Below the pieces are notes generated by a model. The model made no database searches and had not been told where the DNA came from. It saw only the letters and a program-made list of their open reading frames with translations. A DNA stretch of 32,001 bases, from the NCBI GenBank assembly GCA_021802115.1, contig JAKABA010000028.1:1-32001 (forward strand), given 5' to 3'. A program made the translations under genes and the position numbers. Position 1 is the first letter of the stretch; every line of letters begins with the position of its first letter. Shown in pieces: positions 8,234 through 17,367 of this stretch. Source of the stretch: a bacterium (GTDB lineage: Bacteria > Chloroflexota > Dormibacteria > UBA8260 > Bog-877).

Positions 8234-9826
8234 TCAGGCGGCGGGGGGCGGCCGATGCAGCACCGACTGGAAGTCGCGGCGAAGCAGCCAGACAGCGCCG
8301 TCGGAAGTCGACTCCACCCGGACGTAATAGCGGTCGAGGACCTGCTGGATCGGACCGTAGGATGACAGGGCATCGTTGGTCACCACGATGAGCTCCGGTC
8401 GGGCCTCCACCGTGCGCTGAATCAAGCGCTGTTGTCCCAACCAGTCGAAGTCCTTGTAGATGGGCGGAGCCGGCAGGACCGGAGTTAGCGGAGCCAGCAG
8501 GTACACCCACGCGTCGGCCGACCACACGATCGCGGTCGCGCCCTGGAGGTGGTGCGCCTGCACCCAGTTGGCCGCCGCCCGCTCGGCTGGCACGCGCGAA
8601 TCGTAGAAGCTCTGGTACTGACCCTCGGAGATGCGCCCGGTCATCCGGCCCAGGAACATCGGATAGTAGAGCACGGTTCGCGGCACCGTGTAGAGGTCGC
8701 CCTGAGGCAGGCCCCCGGCGAACATCACGACCCAGATCAAAGCACTCACACCTGCCGACGCCACCAGCGGGGCGGTCGCCCACCCGACCCGAGAGCGCAG
8801 CTTGGCCCAGCCGGGACGTGCCGCGCGGCCCACCAGCAGGGCCAATGGCACCGCGCTGGGCAGTAGATGGAACGGATAGGCGCGATTGGGGAGCATGTAG
8901 GTGAACAGCTCCACCCCAAGCCACAGCCACAGCAGCACGATCCGGGGATCGCGGCGGCGCCCCGCCACCACCCCCCAGGCCAAAAGCAGGGCGGCCAAGA
9001 GCCTTGGCACCAGGGTGGTCGCACCCAGCGGAAGTGTCCTTGAGGTATAGCCCTGATAGGACGTGACCAGATAGAAGTAGACGTTGCCAAGCCCCGCCCA
9101 CAGCACATAGGGCGCCAGCCCAGCGGCACCGATCACGACTCCCGTCACGATCATGAAGACAGCCGCCGCCAGCCCCCTACGCCTGGTCTGGAGGGCGACA
9201 AAGACGACCGCCGCCAGAAACGGGGCCAGGGATGTCTGCTGGATCAGGCAGGCCAGACCGAACAGCCCTCCGGCTATGGTGGCAGCCAGGTACTGCCGCC
9301 GGCCTGGGCCGGTGCGCAGGGCGCGCAGCACGAAGAGCATTGCCCAGGCCTCGGGGGCGATCAGAAAGTTCTCCGGCAAGGCCAGGTCGCCGCTGAGCAG
9401 GGGCAGACCGATCAGCAGCGCGGCCACGATCAGAGTCGGCCAGCTGCCCCGCCCGTCCCAGTTCTCACGGACGATCTTCCACACCGCCACCAAGGTGAGC
9501 ACCCCGGCCAAAGTTGAAAGCAGGTGCAGTCCCAGTTCGCTGGGTCCGAATCCGGCCAGGGCCAGGTCGTAGATCCAGAACAGAAGCGGGGGCTTGTTGT
9601 TCCAGACCGTGAGGTAGAGGGTCCGCCCATGGGTGGACATCCAGGCGGTGGTGGCATACCCCGCCTCGTCCGTATACCAGTGCGGCTCAAACCACGAGGG
9701 CAGTCGAACCAGCAGATAGAGCAGCACCGACCCCCCCAGGGAGTGCCGCCTCGCGGCTGCAAGTGCCCCTCCCAGCCAGCTCCACCGCGCCGCGACGTTG
9801 GGAGATGCCGCAGTGGTCCGGCTCAA
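8234..9826 (-). CDS. Membrane glycosyltransferase, GT39/ArnT-like (PMT family)
   Basis: A 530-aa polytopic protein with roughly ten to twelve hydrophobic helices between residues 30 and 385, then a soluble C-terminal part of about 130 residues. The first loop after TM1 has the acidic pair in YTDEAGYA (Asp53-Glu54), and NNKPPLLFWIYD follows (76-87). Both are hallmarks of the family that transfers a sugar from a polyprenyl-phosphate donor to a protein or lipid outside the membrane. Acceptor and sugar cannot be told. The start appears to be TTG at 9826 with GGAG about 10 bases upstream; no ATG lies in a sensible position before TM1. It stops 64 bp before the deacetylase, so the two probably act on the same surface glycan. 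Confidence 0.85.
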   Translation of the reverse strand: MSRTTAASPNVAARWSWLGGALAAARRHSLGGSVLLYLLVRLPSWFEPHWYTDEAGYATTAWMSTHGRTLYLTVWNNKPPLLFWIYDLALAGFGPSELGLHLLSTLAGVLTLVAVWKIVRENWDGRGSWPTLIVAALLIGLPLLSGDLALPENFLIAPEAWAMLFVLRALRTGPGRRQYLAATIAGGLFGLACLIQQTSLAPFLAAVVFVALQTRRRGLAAAVFMIVTGVVIGAAGLAPYVLWAGLGNVYFYLVTSYQGYTSRTLPLGATTLVPRLLAALLLAWGVVAGRRRDPRIVLLWLWLGVELFTYMLPNRAYPFHLLPSAVPLALLVGRAARPGWAKLRSRVGWATAPLVASAGVSALIWVVMFAGGLPQGDLYTVPRTVLYYPMFLGRMTGRISEGQYQSFYDSRVPAERAAANWVQAHHLQGATAIVWSADAWVYLLAPLTPVLPAPPIYKDFDWLGQQRLIQRTVEARPELIVVTNDALSSYGPIQQVLDRYYVRVESTSDGAVWLLRRDFQSVLHRPPPAA

Positions 9827-10000
9827 ACCAGGCTGAACTCCATTCGGGGCAAGCTACTGAGAGGACGCCATGGTGGCCGCAGTCGCCCGCACGCCCGGCC
9901 GCGAAATCCGTCCCCGGTCTGCCACCATTGTCCGACTTCGCCCTGAGACTCTGCTTAGAGGATGGCAGGTGGCCACCGCCCGACTTTACCGACGACTACC
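9827..10000. promoter_or_regulatory. Divergent intergenic region
   Basis: This 174-bp spacer lies between the leftward glycosyltransferase block and the rightward epimerase, so it must hold outward promoters for both. I see no convincing -35/-10 pair. TTGTCC at 9928-9933 is a possible -35 for the epimerase, but a good -10 is not at standard spacing. Part of the spacer may be coding if the epimerase starts at the upstream in-frame ATG (9962). Confidence 0.35.
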
Positions 10001-10945
10001 ATGGGCGCAGTGAGTGGGCAGGTACTCCGCGTCACGGTCACGGGCGGAGCCGGTTTTATCGGCACCCACACAGTGCGGCTGCTGCTCGAGCATGGTCACC
10101 GGGTGCTGGTGGTGGACGACCTCCGCCACCACTGCGGTCAAGCCGTCCCAGAAGGGGTGCCCCTGGTGGCGGAGGACATGGCCAGCCCAGCCGCGCGAGA
10201 GGCCATGATCGACTTCCATCCTGACGCCATCATTCACTTCGCCGCCCAGGGCGGCGTCAGTCGGTCCCTGCGCGACCCCGCGGCCGACGCTCTCAACAAC
10301 GTGGTGGGAACGGTGGCTGTGATGCGGGCCGCAGTCGATGCCGGCTGCTCTCGCCTGGTGTTCGCCTCCTCAGGTGGCGCCATCTACGGGCGAGCTCGCC
10401 GGCTGCCCAGCCGTGAGACTGACCGGGCCAAGCCCCTTTCACCATACGGGGCTGCCAAGCTGGCCGGGGAGGGTTACCTGGGAATGTTCGAGCGCACCTT
10501 CGGGCTCAGCTACGTCGCTCTCCGCTACGGCAACGTCTACGGCCCCTACCAGGACGGGACCGGGGAGGCTGGCATGGTCGCGATCACATGCCAACGGCTG
10601 GTGGCGGGCGAGCCACCTCAGATCACCGGCGACGGCGGCCAGACCCGTGACTTCGTCTACGTGGGCGATGTGGCGAGCGCCAACCTGCTGGCCCTGACCG
10701 CGGCCTACCGAGGGCCCGTCAACATTGGCACAGGCACCGCGACCTCGATCATGCAAGTGGCCACCGCGCTGGCCCAGCTCAACGGATGCACCACCCCGCC
10801 ACTCTTCGTCGCCGGCCGGCCCGGCGAGGTACGCTCCAACTTCCTCGACCCATCACGGGCGGCCCGTCAGCTCGGCTGGAGTGCCAAAGTCTCACTTCAG
10901 GAAGGGCTCGAGCTCACCCTTGATAGCTTCCAGCACCGGGGCTGA
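10001..10945 (+). CDS. NAD-dependent sugar epimerase/dehydratase (extended SDR, GalE-like)
   Basis: An extended short-chain dehydrogenase of 314 aa (327 if the upstream ATG at 9962 is used). The NAD-binding motif GGAGFIG lies close to the N-terminus. The region FASSGGAIYG supplies the active-site Ser, and SPYGAAK holds the catalytic Tyr-x3-Lys. RYGNVYGP and the C-terminal LGW segment are typical of UDP-glucose 4-epimerase-like enzymes. It probably interconverts a nucleotide sugar for the surface glycans built by neighbouring genes; the exact substrate is open. No clear Shine-Dalgarno lies before 10001, so the message may be leaderless. It converges on the GT2 gene with 20 bp between stops. 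Confidence 0.87.
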   Translation: MGAVSGQVLRVTVTGGAGFIGTHTVRLLLEHGHRVLVVDDLRHHCGQAVPEGVPLVAEDMASPAAREAMIDFHPDAIIHFAAQGGVSRSLRDPAADALNNVVGTVAVMRAAVDAGCSRLVFASSGGAIYGRARRLPSRETDRAKPLSPYGAAKLAGEGYLGMFERTFGLSYVALRYGNVYGPYQDGTGEAGMVAITCQRLVAGEPPQITGDGGQTRDFVYVGDVASANLLALTAAYRGPVNIGTGTATSIMQVATALAQLNGCTTPPLFVAGRPGEVRSNFLDPSRAARQLGWSAKVSLQEGLELTLDSFQHRG

Positions 10946-10969
10946 CCCTCAGCGGGGGACCCTGGTCAG
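10942..10969. terminator. Possible shared hairpin at convergent gene ends
   Basis: CTGACC (10942-10947) and GGTCAG (10964-10969) form a 6-bp stem with a 16-base loop. The stem overlaps the stop codons of both the epimerase and the GT2 gene, so one structure could end transcription from both sides. No T-run follows. Confidence 0.28.
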
Positions 10970-11721
10970 GAGGGCGGGGCCCCTTTCGGTGACCAGCTCC
11001 GGGCCAGCTCCAGCCGGAGCCTGACCAGCTCTCCCACCGCCCGAAGGATCGGACGGACGCGGCCGCCGGAGCGCACCCCGGCCAAGCGAGGGTGGTGAGT
11101 CAGCCCAACTTGGGTGACCCTCAATCCCGAGCGCTGGGCTTTGAAATACAACTCTGTGTTGAGCAGGGCGGAGCGCGCCCGCAACGGGGCGGCGGCGTCC
11201 AGGACCTGGCGCCGCATCAGCTTGAAGCCGCAATCGACATCGCGGTAGCTGATCCCATAGAGCAGGCGCACCAGAATATTGAAGGTATGGCTCACCACCG
11301 AGCGATGCCAAGGGTCCGCCCGTCGCTGGCGCCAGCCCGCGATGAGGTCCGCCTCGGTCTCCTGTTCCGCCAGGCGAGACAGGTCCATCGGGTCGAACTG
11401 GCCATCCCCATCCATGAACGCGACCCACTGGCCCCGGGCGGCGCGCAGCCCGTCGGCCACTGTGATGCCGTATCCGAGCTTGTGAGCGTGACTCACCACC
11501 CGGAGCCGTGCCCCCGCATCCCCCATCTCGCGGCGCGCCACCGCCACCGTCTGGTCGGTGCTGCCGTCGTCGACCAGCACGATCTCAAACTCGTCGGCCA
11601 AAGCGGCCAGCACCGCGCGCGCAGCCGGCAGCACCCGAGGCAGGTTGTCGGCCTCGTTATGCGCCGGAATGACCAGGCTCAGCAGCCCTGCAAGGTGGCC
11701 CCGGGAGTCAGCCGTGGACAA
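10966..11721 (-). CDS. Glycosyltransferase family 2 (dolichyl-phosphate mannosyltransferase-like)
   Basis: A 251-aa GT-A fold enzyme without membrane helices. It has LVIPAHNEADNL (16-27), VLVDDGSTDQT (48-58) for nucleotide binding and MDGDGQFDP (103-111) with the DxD-type metal site. DVDCGFKLMRR is typical of the polyprenyl-phosphate sugar synthase subgroup. It likely transfers a sugar from a nucleotide donor to polyprenyl phosphate, which would suit the GT39 enzyme encoded about 2 kb away (an inference). The start appears to be TTG at 11721, 14 bases inside the end of nuoN, with AGGG upstream. It is therefore probably translated from the 3' end of the nuo transcript. Confidence 0.87.
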   Translation of the reverse strand: MSTADSRGHLAGLLSLVIPAHNEADNLPRVLPAARAVLAALADEFEIVLVDDGSTDQTVAVARREMGDAGARLRVVSHAHKLGYGITVADGLRAARGQWVAFMDGDGQFDPMDLSRLAEQETEADLIAGWRQRRADPWHRSVVSHTFNILVRLLYGISYRDVDCGFKLMRRQVLDAAAPLRARSALLNTELYFKAQRSGLRVTQVGLTHHPRLAGVRSGGRVRPILRAVGELVRLRLELARSWSPKGAPPS

Positions 11722-13267
11722 CGCTGATGCCCTGGAGCAGGGTGTAGATCAGGGCCGGGAAGATCCCCAGCACCACGGTACCCGCTCCGGCCAGCACCAC
11801 CACCACACCCGCCGGGATCCCGACGGAGGCCGCTGTCGATGAGGCCACCGCCGTCCCCTCCAGGGACAGCCCCGCCAGGGTCGGGCGGGTGTCGGAATCG
11901 GCGTCCGGGACAGGCGTGAACATCACCAGAATCACCCGCAGGTAGTAGAAGAGCGACACCGCCGAGGTCAGGATTCCCCAGATCGCCAGCGGCAGCTGGC
12001 CGTCGTGAATGGCGGCGGAGAAGAGGAAGAACTTGCCGAAGAAGCCGACGGTCATCGGAAACCCGGCCAGGGAGAGCATGAACAGAGCCATCAGGCCCGC
12101 CAGCAGGGGTTGCCGCCGCCAGAGGCCCGCCAGCTGCGAATAGCGATCGCAGTCCTCGCCGCGCTGGCTGAGAATGGTCAGTACCGCAAACGCCCCGGTG
12201 TTCATGACGGCATAGGCGGCCAGATAGTAGAGGGCCGCCTGGGTGCCGTCGGGACGGCCCACGGCGACCCCGATCAGGATGTACCCGGCCTGGGCGATTC
12301 CGGAGTACGCCAGCACCCGTTTGACCGAGGTCTGAGCCACCGCCACCAGGTTGCCGAACACCATCGAGATGATCGCCACGACCGCAATCGGCACCTCCCA
12401 TTCGGAGCGGTACGGAGCCAAGGTGGCAGAGAACAGGCGGAGGAAGACTGCGAAGGCAGCCACCTTGGTGGCGACGGACATGAAGGTGGTGACGATCGCG
12501 GGGGAGCCCTGGTAGACGTCGGGCGTCCACCACTGGAAGGGAGCCGCCGAGACCTTGAACAGCAGCCCCACCGAGAGCAGCGCGATGCCGGCCAGCAGCA
12601 TCGGGTCAAAGCTGTGCGAGAGGGCGCCCTGCAACAATTGCTGGTGAATGGCGGCCAGCCCGGTGTGGCCGGTCTCTCCATAGATCAAGGCCATTCCGTA
12701 GAGCAAGAACCCTGACGCGAAGCCTCCCAACAAGAGGTACTTCATGGCCGCCTCCTGGGAGAGCGGTTCGTCTCTGGCGAATCCGGCCAGGACATAGAGC
12801 GGAATCGAAAGCAGCTCGACCCCGAGGAAGATCACGATCAGGTTGGTCGCTCCGCTCAAGACCAGCATTCCCGTCAGCGACGCCAGCAGCAGGATGTAGT
12901 ACTCACCCTCCTCCATGCCTCGCCGGCGGAGATATCCCGGGCTGAGACAGATCACTGCCAGAGCCGTCAGCAGGACCACGAAATCGGCGAAGAGGGCGAA
13001 GCGGTCATCAGCGAAGGCACCGTTGAAAACGACGGGGTTGGTCGCATTCAGAATCCACTGCCCAACGGCGGTTCCCAGAGCGCCCAGGACGACCACCCCC
13101 GAGATCACCGGCAGCACCAGATTGCCCCGGCGGGGGACCGCCAAGTCGGCCAGTAACACCAGCACCGACCCGCCTCCCACGATCAGGACCGGCAGGATTC
13201 CGACCAGATTGGACGCCGGTACGAAATGGAGTGGGAACCAGGGCGGCAGGCTGAGTAGGGTCCTCAT
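11708..13267 (-). CDS. nuoN: NADH-quinone oxidoreductase subunit N
   Basis: A 519-aa antiporter-like membrane subunit of complex I with about 14 helices. The proton-channel residues are present: TM5 Glu in FLGVELLSIPLYVL, TM7 Lys in LLFKVSAAPFQWW, the Lys in VATKVAAFAVF and the late-helix Lys in GFFGKFFLF. The length is slightly above the E. coli protein. The ATG overlaps the nuoM stop as ATGA. It is the last nuo gene, and a GT2 gene begins inside its 3' end. Confidence 0.96.
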   Translation of the reverse strand: MRTLLSLPPWFPLHFVPASNLVGILPVLIVGGGSVLVLLADLAVPRRGNLVLPVISGVVVLGALGTAVGQWILNATNPVVFNGAFADDRFALFADFVVLLTALAVICLSPGYLRRRGMEEGEYYILLLASLTGMLVLSGATNLIVIFLGVELLSIPLYVLAGFARDEPLSQEAAMKYLLLGGFASGFLLYGMALIYGETGHTGLAAIHQQLLQGALSHSFDPMLLAGIALLSVGLLFKVSAAPFQWWTPDVYQGSPAIVTTFMSVATKVAAFAVFLRLFSATLAPYRSEWEVPIAVVAIISMVFGNLVAVAQTSVKRVLAYSGIAQAGYILIGVAVGRPDGTQAALYYLAAYAVMNTGAFAVLTILSQRGEDCDRYSQLAGLWRRQPLLAGLMALFMLSLAGFPMTVGFFGKFFLFSAAIHDGQLPLAIWGILTSAVSLFYYLRVILVMFTPVPDADSDTRPTLAGLSLEGTAVASSTAASVGIPAGVVVVLAGAGTVVLGIFPALIYTLLQGISVVHG

Positions 13268-15054
13268 CGAGAGCTCTTCCCCCCGGCCTGGTCGGGCCTG
13301 ATGATCCTGGCGCTGGCGGTCGAGAGGACGGGATCCTGTCCGGTGGAGCGGTCAGCCGCCCGGACGTACTGATCGGCGCTGTAGCGACTGTAGCGGATGA
13401 TCGGCCCAGGATAGACCCCGATCAGAATCATCAGTCCCACCAGGGGCGCCAGCGCCACCATCTCGACTGGGCCCAAGTCAACCCGGCCGAGGCGGCCCAG
13501 GATGGCGGCCGGGTTCGAGTCATCCCCACCTCCCGGAATTCGAAGCGGGCCCTGGGTCAAGCCCTGATAGAGCCGCAACATGTACCAAGCCGCCAGAATC
13601 ACCCCGAGGCTGGCGACGACCGCCCAGGCAGGCGACACCTGGAAGGCCCCCAGCAGAATCAGGAACTCGCCCACGAACGAATTCATAAGGGGCATCCCCA
13701 GGCCGGCCAAGGCGACCACCAAGAAGATGCCGGCCATGACCGGCATCGCCTTCGCCAGGCCACCCAGGTCGCGCAGGCGCCGCGTGCCGAAGCGGGCTTC
13801 GAAAATACCCACGCAGATGAACAAGGCGGCGATTATGAGGCCGTGGTTGACCATCTGAATGATGGCCCCGTTTAGCCCGTCGACATTGAGGGCAAAGATC
13901 CCCAGCACCACAAACCCCAAGTGGCTGATGGAGGCGTACGCCACGGTGCGCTTGATATCACTCTGAGCGAGGGCGGCCAGGGCTCCGTAGAGAATGCTGG
14001 CCACCGCCAAACCCATCAGCAGGGGTTGAAAGAGATGGCTCGCCTGGGGGAACAGGGTGAGGTTGTAGCGGATGAATCCGAAGGCGCCGAGTTTGCTGAC
14101 GATCCCCGTGAAGAAGACCAAGAATGGTGTCTTGCCCGACGCGTAGGCATCCGGCAACCAGCCGTGGAATGGTACCAGCGGGACCTTGATGGCGAAGGCC
14201 AGGGCGAACGCGAGGAAGAGCCAGTCCTGAGGGTTGAGGGCGGGAAAGCTGTGCCCGAAGAGGCTGAACGTGGTGGCGTGAGTGCTCTGCACAAAGGATT
14301 GGGCGGCGATCAGGGTCGGCACATCGAAGGTGTAGACCCCAGTCTGCGCTCCGGTGACGAAGTACACGCCGATGATCGCCAGCAGCATGAAGAGACTGCC
14401 GGCCACCGTGTAGATGATGAACTTGAGCGCCGACCGGCCCCGGCGCTCATCGCCCCAGCCGATCATGAGGAAGTAGAGCGGGATCAGGGCCGCCTCCCAG
14501 AAGAAGTAGAACAGGACCAGATCGAGCGAGGTGAGGACTCCGATCACCCCCGCCTCGGACAGCAACATCAGCACGGCGAAGCTGCGCAGTCGCTCCTCCT
14601 TGCGGCTGAGCACCACGGCTGCCACCAGGAAGAGCAGCCCAGCCAGGGCGATCAACCAGACCGAGAGCCCGTCGACCCCGACGTGGTAGGAGAAGTTGAT
14701 CGGGGGTGGGCCGGCCTGGTTGAAGGCGTTGTTGCCCTCATTGAAGGCCGGATGGACCTGGGACAGAGAGGCGCCACTGTGCAGCCAGTTCACCTGCTCT
14801 TGGAATTGGAAGGTCACCGGGGAGTGGACTTGGGACAGGGCCTGCCCATTGGCTGTGCCGCTGAGCCTGGCCGCCCCCGAAGTGGGCACCGCCAAGAACA
14901 CCACCAAGAGCACGCAGCTCAGCCCCAAGGTCACCGCCGTCACCGCCATCAAGATCACCCGGATCGCCCCGGGCCGAGCGCCCGGCAGCGCCAGCAGGAG
15001 CAGGGCGCCAGCCACCGGCACCAGCAGCAGCACGGTCAGAATTGGCCAGTTCAC
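13264..15054 (-). CDS. nuoM: NADH-quinone oxidoreductase subunit M
   Basis: A 596-aa antiporter-like proton-pumping subunit. The key charged residues are present: Glu187 in FFWEAALIPLYFLMIGWG, Lys290 in FAIKVPLVPFHGWLPDA, Lys in GIVSKLGAFGF, and Glu in NSFVGEFLILL. It is longer than the usual 490-540 aa. Much of the excess is an extracytoplasmic loop between TM1-2 and the GVDGLS segment (about 58-122), which contains two copies of LSQVH (at 73 and 97). The start is GTG at 15054, overlapping the nuoL stop as GTGA. Confidence 0.96.
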   Translation of the reverse strand: MNWPILTVLLLVPVAGALLLLALPGARPGAIRVILMAVTAVTLGLSCVLLVVFLAVPTSGAARLSGTANGQALSQVHSPVTFQFQEQVNWLHSGASLSQVHPAFNEGNNAFNQAGPPPINFSYHVGVDGLSVWLIALAGLLFLVAAVVLSRKEERLRSFAVLMLLSEAGVIGVLTSLDLVLFYFFWEAALIPLYFLMIGWGDERRGRSALKFIIYTVAGSLFMLLAIIGVYFVTGAQTGVYTFDVPTLIAAQSFVQSTHATTFSLFGHSFPALNPQDWLFLAFALAFAIKVPLVPFHGWLPDAYASGKTPFLVFFTGIVSKLGAFGFIRYNLTLFPQASHLFQPLLMGLAVASILYGALAALAQSDIKRTVAYASISHLGFVVLGIFALNVDGLNGAIIQMVNHGLIIAALFICVGIFEARFGTRRLRDLGGLAKAMPVMAGIFLVVALAGLGMPLMNSFVGEFLILLGAFQVSPAWAVVASLGVILAAWYMLRLYQGLTQGPLRIPGGGDDSNPAAILGRLGRVDLGPVEMVALAPLVGLMILIGVYPGPIIRYSRYSADQYVRAADRSTGQDPVLSTASARIIRPDQAGGKSSR

Positions 15055-17054
15055 GAGAGCCGCAACCCCAGTATCACCAGCCCCACCACCGCGAAGAAAA
15101 AGAACCAGGTGGCGTAGTCCTTCAGGAAGCCAGTCTGAAACGTGCGGAAGTCATCGGCCAGGGCGGCGATGGAATCTCTGATTCCGCCCAGGGCTCCGTC
15201 CATGACCTCGGGCTCGATGACGCGCCGGATGACCGTCGCCAGGGAAACCGTGGGGCGGACCAAGGCGACATCGTAGATCTCGTCCCAGTAGAACTTGCGA
15301 AACGACAGTTGATAGAGCCAGGGCAGATAGTTCGGCACCAACTCCCGTGAGATCAGACCCCGCCCGTAGACCGCCCAGACCAGGATGACCCCCCCCACGC
15401 TGAGCAGGAAGCCGGCCAGCAACGCCAGCGCCCCGGCGGTATCGCTGGCGGTCGCCGCGGGAACTCCCAGAACCGGCTTGAGGAAGGCTGAAAACAGCGT
15501 GATCGGAGCGAATCCGGCGAAGTCCACATTGAGGAAACCCACCACCGTCGCCAGGCCCGCCAGCACCAGCACCGGCAGGAGCATCAGCAGGGGCGCCTCG
15601 TGGGCGTGCTCGGCGTGCTCGGAGCGGGGCTCGCCGCGGAAAGCGATCCACACGACTCGGAAGATGTAGAAGCTGGTGAGCACGTTGACCAAGACTCCGA
15701 CCACCCAGAGCCAGGGCACCGCCGGCCCCAGGGCCAAGCCCGAGCCCAGCAACTCCTCCTTGCTGAAGAAGCCGGCGAAGATGGGGATGCCAGCCAGGGC
15801 CAGGGAGCCGACGGTGAAGGCCACGAAGGTGGCCTTCATACGTTTGGAGAGCCCGCCCATGAGTCGGATGTCCTGGTCGTCGTGGAGGGCATGGATGACG
15901 TTGCCGGCGGCCAGGAAGAGCAGGGCCTTGAAGCAGGCGTGGGTGAAGAACTGGAACATCCCAGCCGAGTAGGCGCCTACGCCCACGGCGAAGATCATCA
16001 GTCCGATCTGGCTCATCGTCGAGTAGGCGATCACCCGCTTGATGTCGTACTGGGTGCACCCGATGATGCCCGCCATCATGGCGGTGCCGATGCCGATGAA
16101 GGCCACCAACCCGGCCGCCACCGGCGCCTGCTGGTAGATGGGATGGAACCGGGCCACCAGATAAACCCCGGCGGTGACCATGGTGGCGGCATGGATCAGG
16201 GCCGAAACCGGGGTGGGGCCCTCCATCGCATCGGGTAGCCAGGTGTGCAGCGGCCACTGCGCCGACTTGGCGGCGGCTCCCAGAAAGAGCAGGATCCCGA
16301 TCGCGGTCACCATGCCCCCGCCGAGCGGGCCAAGGCCGTCATGGAAGTGGGCACCCGGCCCCACATTGGCGAAGATGGTCTGCATGTTCACGGTGTGCAG
16401 CAGCTGCCCGTGGGCGCCCCGCAGGTTTAGGAAGATCAGGAACGCGCCCAGGTACAGGCCCACGTCACCGATCACCTGGGTGACAAACGCCTTGCGGCCC
16501 GCCACCACCGCCGAGCGCCGCTCATACCAGAAGGCGATCAAGGCGTAAGACGCGAAGGCCACCATGGCCCAGCCGATGACCAGGAAGACCAGCGTGTTAC
16601 TCATCACCAAAAGCAACATGCTGGTGATGAAGATGTTCATGTAGGCGAAGAAGCGGTTGAAGCCGGGGTCCTCGGCCATGTAGCCGACGCTGTAAACATG
16701 GATCAGACCGCCGATCCCGGTGATCACCAGCATCATCAGCACCGACAGGGGGTCGATCCGAATGCTGAAGTTGGCGTTGAAGCCGGTCTGGGCCGCCACC
16801 CCATGGCCCGACGCCACCGAGGTGTTCAGCCAATGCCAAAAGACCACGGTAATGCCCCGTGACGAGGCCGGCTGCTGCAACATCGCCACGAAGATGGTCA
16901 AAGTGGCGACAAACGCGCCCAGGATCACTCCCGGCCCCATCCATGCCACCAGACGATGGGGCAGTCGACCGGCGCTGATGGCGCTGACTGCGAATCCCGC
17001 CGTGGGCAGGCCGAGCACGATCGCGCTGAGAACCAGGATGAGGGTGGGGTTCAT
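15051..17054 (-). CDS. nuoL: NADH-quinone oxidoreductase subunit L, with TM5 Glu replaced
   Basis: A 667-aa distal pump subunit with about 16 helices, including the C-terminal lateral helix expected in this family. Conserved features are KSAQWPLHTWLPDAM (Lys263), SALIHAATMV (His288), DIKRVIAYSTMSQIG and FFSKEELL. One conserved position differs: the family's TM5 motif GWEGVGLCSYLLIGFW appears here as GWAMVAFASYALIAFW, with Ala163 (codon GCC) where the proton-channel glutamate (E. coli Glu144) is expected. The two align without gaps, so this is a substitution, not an alignment slip. The ATG lies 7 bp after nuoK. Confidence 0.96.
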   Translation of the reverse strand: MNPTLILVLSAIVLGLPTAGFAVSAISAGRLPHRLVAWMGPGVILGAFVATLTIFVAMLQQPASSRGITVVFWHWLNTSVASGHGVAAQTGFNANFSIRIDPLSVLMMLVITGIGGLIHVYSVGYMAEDPGFNRFFAYMNIFITSMLLLVMSNTLVFLVIGWAMVAFASYALIAFWYERRSAVVAGRKAFVTQVIGDVGLYLGAFLIFLNLRGAHGQLLHTVNMQTIFANVGPGAHFHDGLGPLGGGMVTAIGILLFLGAAAKSAQWPLHTWLPDAMEGPTPVSALIHAATMVTAGVYLVARFHPIYQQAPVAAGLVAFIGIGTAMMAGIIGCTQYDIKRVIAYSTMSQIGLMIFAVGVGAYSAGMFQFFTHACFKALLFLAAGNVIHALHDDQDIRLMGGLSKRMKATFVAFTVGSLALAGIPIFAGFFSKEELLGSGLALGPAVPWLWVVGVLVNVLTSFYIFRVVWIAFRGEPRSEHAEHAHEAPLLMLLPVLVLAGLATVVGFLNVDFAGFAPITLFSAFLKPVLGVPAATASDTAGALALLAGFLLSVGGVILVWAVYGRGLISRELVPNYLPWLYQLSFRKFYWDEIYDVALVRPTVSLATVIRRVIEPEVMDGALGGIRDSIAALADDFRTFQTGFLKDYATWFFFFAVVGLVILGLRLS

Positions 17055-17061
17055 GGCCGGC

Positions 17062-17367
17062 TCACTCGCTCATCTCGCTGAGCTCATCCAAATTGAGCTT
17101 GTGCCCGCTGCGGTAGACGCCGGTGATCAGGGCTAGCCCCACCACCACCTCGCTGGCGGCCACCGCGATCACGATCAGCGCGAAGACCTGGCCGGCCATG
17201 GTGTGGGTGTAGCGCGCGTACGTGATCAGGGCCAGATTGGCGGCGTTGAGCATGAGCTCGATCGACATGAACACCACCAGCGGGTTGCGCCGCACCAACA
17301 CTCCCACCGCGCCCACCGAGAACATCGCCGCGGAGAGGATCAGGAAACCGGGGAACAAGCCCGTCAT
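17062..17367 (-). CDS. nuoK: NADH-quinone oxidoreductase subunit K
   Basis: A 101-aa subunit with three transmembrane helices, homologous to MrpC and ND4L. Both conserved membrane glutamates are seen, in SIELMLNAANLAL (TM2) and AVAASEVVVGLAL (TM3). They belong to the chain of charged residues carrying protons between the quinone site and the pump subunits. The ATG overlaps the nuoJ stop as ATGA. Confidence 0.96.
   Translation of the reverse strand: MTGLFPGFLILSAAMFSVGAVGVLVRRNPLVVFMSIELMLNAANLALITYARYTHTMAGQVFALIVIAVAASEVVVGLALITGVYRSGHKLNLDELSEMSE

Noticed and set aside
6691..8391. 566-aa plus-strand open frame opposite the deacetylase
   Set aside because: A shadow of the NodB-domain gene; the translation is Arg/Gly/His-rich with no motif.
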